From the NCBI GenBank assembly GCA_037442065.1, contig JBBIQZ010000006.1:1-32894 (forward strand): 32,894 nt of DNA, given 5' to 3'. Shown here piece by piece: positions 30,402 to 32,894 of the stretch. The notes under the pieces are model-generated. The model was not told the origin of the DNA and made no database searches. It saw only the letters and a list, made by a program, of their open reading frames with translations. Source of the DNA: JBBIQZ01 sp037442065 (lineage in GTDB: Bacteria; Patescibacteriota; CPR2_A; CG2-30-33-46). The position numbers were made by a program, and so were the translations under genes. Numbering within the stretch: position 1 is the stretch's first letter; every line of letters starts with the position of its first letter.

Positions 30402-32894
30402 TTAAGGAGCTACTTCCTGCTGATTTTGGTTTGTCCATGCTTTAACATCTATGGTTGCCGATGCTGGACAATTAGCCGTAGGAGTTTGGATATCACTTAC
30501 TCCAGAGACCATTGCCGTATAATTATTTTTATCCGCATAAGTATGCTTTATTTGATTAGAGGTAGTGTTAGACGCTGTTTGTCCGTCGCCAAAATCCCAA
30601 TTATATTTTATGGCATGCCCCCAAGAATCTACTATGTTTGCCGTAAATTCTACTACCAAAGGCATAGTTCCCGACTGCGGCTTAGCGCTAAGCGAGTTAC
30701 AAACAATTTCGTGCGGTTTAGTAACTGTAATATTAACAACATTGGTCGTAGCTTGAAGAGTATCCCTTTCAGCAACCGCCTTTACATTATATGTTGTTTG
30801 AGGATAGGTTCCATCAAAACCACACTTTGTAGTACTTTGGGGGTTAGAATTTGTAGAATTATATCTGGCGCATTCTTTATAGCTAGAATCTGGTTCTGTG
30901 CTCTTCTTCTTATAGAAGATCCAATTATAAGTTCCGCTTAATCCTGTGCTTGTGGCTGTTGCCGTTAAAGTTGGGGATAATGTATCAGCTGTTCCACTGG
31001 TTGGATTAGCTGTTAAAGTAGCTGTAAGATTCTTAATATTGTTAATTAATTTTACCGGCTCCCAATCAGAAAGATTACCGTGACCGCCATTATCAATACC
31101 AGCACCGGCATTGTAATAATTATCAATCCAATCAATATACGCCGTGTTATCGATAGTGCGAGAATCGGGCGAGGCGCCGATTACCCCTGCAAAATAATTT
31201 NNNNNNNNNNNNNNNNNNNNNTCTATATTCTATAGTTACTGCTTTTCCTGAATCTAATGTACCCTGCCATAAAGTACTGTTTTCGTCCCTTTTATAATTG
31301 CCATTTTTGTCTTTGATATTATATTTTATTTTACCGACTATTTCGTATTTCTTCATTACTTTTCCGCCGCTATAACGTGTATTGTCGCCGAAGTCATCCC
31401 TTATTCTAAACTCTGCAGCCTTGTTACCCTCATTTTTTGCTTGAGTTTCAAAAACGAAATTTTCGCCATCGTCGGCAACATCTACTTTTCTATAAATCCC
31501 TTGTTTTTGATCAGCTTCACCTGTATTTACAGAATCGCTTCTAATCCCTTTGTATTTCAAAACTATATTTGGTTTAGGAGTAGGCGTTAAAGAAACATTT
31601 AAATTGAAAATTCCTGAGCCCTTCCGTGGATTAAATCCTGCAATTGCATAATCTTGCTGAAAAGTATTATAGCCGCCTTTAGAGGCTGTAAGTCTCCAAG
31701 GAGCTCCTCCTCCCCAACCACAATTAACAAAAGTATCTAATCCATTGGTTGCTCCGAATTGGTAATAACCAGGGAGATTTCCAGACGGTTTCATATTTCC
31801 ACCCGTGGGTGTTGTTACAGATGCAGATTTTGATCCGCACCAACCATGGCTCGAGGTAGATAAGTCAGGACATTGGTTACCAGAACCTGTATTCGTTACA
31901 TTTACGTTAACACCAGATAGTTGAGCTCCGGTTACAGCATCGGTTACCAAACCATACCAGGCTACACCGTGAGAATTAGCACAATCAGCGCAAGAAGTTG
32001 CTTTAGCAGTGCCAATGAATCTGGTTTTAAATTCCTCCCATAAACCTGTTTTACCCGAAGCTTCAGGAATGTAAACCTTAATTTTTAAAGTAGCTTTTGC
32101 ATCTTTTAAGAATTCATCCCAATTACTAAAACTGCCTGAAGTAATATCGGTTAGCTTATAGATTGCATAACCCCCTTGCGATTGAATAAGGCCTGAAGTT
32201 TCCCCTTGTTTTAATGACCAGATAGCATTTTTATCCTCATCTGAAAAAGGAGCATCCTTATTGATTTTGAAGTATTCGTTGGTTCCTAGAAGAACTTTAG
32301 CTGTTGGCCTCTCAAAATCAGCTAACTTTGCCACTTCATCAAAACCAATCGATTTTACCTTCTCTTCGTATTCTTTAGCTTTTTGGGAAGCTAGTCTTTC
32401 TATTTCTTCTTTTGTAATATTTGGATCATTCTCATGACCAGTCGTATCGCTCCTTACAAAGAGAGATTTAACGCTTCTTAAAGAAACTTCTTTAGCTTCT
32501 ATTTTATCTTTTAAGAGTCTTCCTCTAATACTTGCTTTTACATCTTCATCGCTCCAACCGTAAGCAGCCTGGATTGTTCTCTCGTATTCTTCTTTATCTT
32601 TGTAGGCTTTGATTATTTTATCTTGTTCTGCCTGAACTTCAGAATCCGAAACCGAAACTCCAAGTTCTTTGGATTTAATATCTAAAATTTTCTCCTCGAT
32701 CATTTTATCGAGGGTATCTTTTTTAAGAGTCTCTAGTTTCTTATTTAAATCGTCTTCGTTATCTTTGTTAGCAGCTCTAACTGCTCCTTCTTCTTTTGGA
32801 AGACGGGCTTCAAACTCATCTTTTGTTATTACTTCTTTGCCAACTCGGGCAGCAATTTTACTATTTTCTAAATAGGTGTATGCTCCGATAACAA
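30402..32894 (-). CDS. large SurA/parvulin-like surface protein with carboxypeptidase-reg-like, Ig-like and PKD modules (N-terminus outside the window; crosses a gap)
   Basis: The frame is open from the window edge to the gap and again from the gap to the stop at 30402, about 820 residues in all. Order: end of a membrane or signal segment (VIGAYTY) then IAARVGKEVITKDEF, a SurA-type chaperone region (to about 32480); a parvulin-like region with GFDEVAKLA and QGGYAIYKLTDI (to about 32050); a Cys-containing joint (CADC) and a carboxypeptidase-regulatory-like fold (VAWYGLVTDAVTGAQLSGV, to about 31580); a beta module (to 31222); the gap; an Ig-like stretch (LTATLTANPTSGTAD); and a PKD domain with WDFGDG. 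The two sides are in different frames only because 21 N is not the real gap length. No start codon follows the gap, and no stop precedes it, so one gene is the simplest reading. Confidence 0.75.
31201..31221. other. assembly gap (21 N) inside the surface-protein gene
   Basis: To keep one frame the true gap must differ from 21 by -1 or +2 (modulo 3), that is, be congruent to 2 modulo 3. Confidence 0.97.

Noticed and set aside
30426..30941. 171-codon plus-strand frame over the PKD region
   Set aside because: Antisense to a frame with a clear PKD motif (WDFGDG) and continuous Ig-like sequence; Cys- and Arg-rich nonsense composition.
31147..31200. Apparent C-terminal extension of the SurA-like frame past the gap
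   Set aside because: It is read in the wrong frame because the 21-N gap length is arbitrary. The correct frame left of the gap is open for about 265 codons to 30402.
1..32894. tRNA, rRNA, CRISPR arrays, insertion sequences, toxin-antitoxin or defence genes
   Set aside because: I looked for T-arm-like GTTCGA motifs, regularly spaced repeats, transposase motifs and small paired genes on both strands and saw none.

Overview
The window is a 32.9 kb piece of an AT-rich bacterial genome, almost certainly from the Candidate Phyla Radiation / Patescibacteria (Parcubacteria- or Microgenomates-like). The grounds are the compact single-strand layout, short spacers, the gene complement, and a type IV pilus (T4P) locus with no secretin in view. 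TGA is used as a stop (recA, pnp), so the genetic code is standard and the code-25 lineages (Gracilibacteria, Absconditabacteria) are unlikely. Two runs of N (22571-22670 and 31201-31221) show it is a scaffold, probably metagenomic. Nearly everything is on the minus strand except mnmG. I see no tRNA, rRNA, CRISPR or insertion sequence.

Region 1 (1-14.6 kb) is information processing and chromosome maintenance. A Xer-type recombinase is divergent from mnmG, which converges on recX with overlapping stop codons. In minus-strand transcription order come a DHH phosphoesterase, rpsO-pnp, a family-4-like uracil-DNA glycosylase, RNase J, FtsK, a RodZ-like protein, RecA and RecX. Several promoters match TTGACA-17-TATAAT well. 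Some of them (ftsK, the FimT-like pilin, rpsO, xer) put the -10 box only 6-8 nt before the start codon, which implies leaderless mRNAs; other genes have clear Shine-Dalgarno sequences.

Region 2 (14.6-30.1 kb) is a large T4P locus: pilM-pilN-pilO-short PilP-like gene-pilB-pilT-pilC-pilin, then four minor (pseudo)pilins (FimT/GspH-, PilV-, PilW- and PilX-like), then a second cassette pilB-like-pilT-pilC-pilin-pilin-pilD. The order ATPase-PilT-PilC-pilin occurs twice. The second PilB homologue has lost the Walker A lysine, the Walker B glutamate, the Asp box and the His box, so it looks like a pseudo-ATPase. The two pilT genes share a 146-bp patch with only two mismatches, which suggests gene conversion. 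Pilin genes have their own promoters, and the pilin at 15926 is followed at once by a strong terminator.

Region 3 (30.4 kb to the end) holds one very large surface protein, broken only by an assembly gap. It joins a SurA/parvulin-like N-terminal half to carboxypeptidase-regulatory-like, Ig-like and PKD modules. It lies upstream of the pilus operon on the same strand.

The spacers contain GC-rich palindromes and self-similar AT-rich repeats. One palindromic word also sits inside the mnmG coding sequence, and another lies in a prepilin leader. The best candidates for something undescribed are the duplicated pilus motor with a dead ATPase, and the parvulin-PKD chimera beside it.
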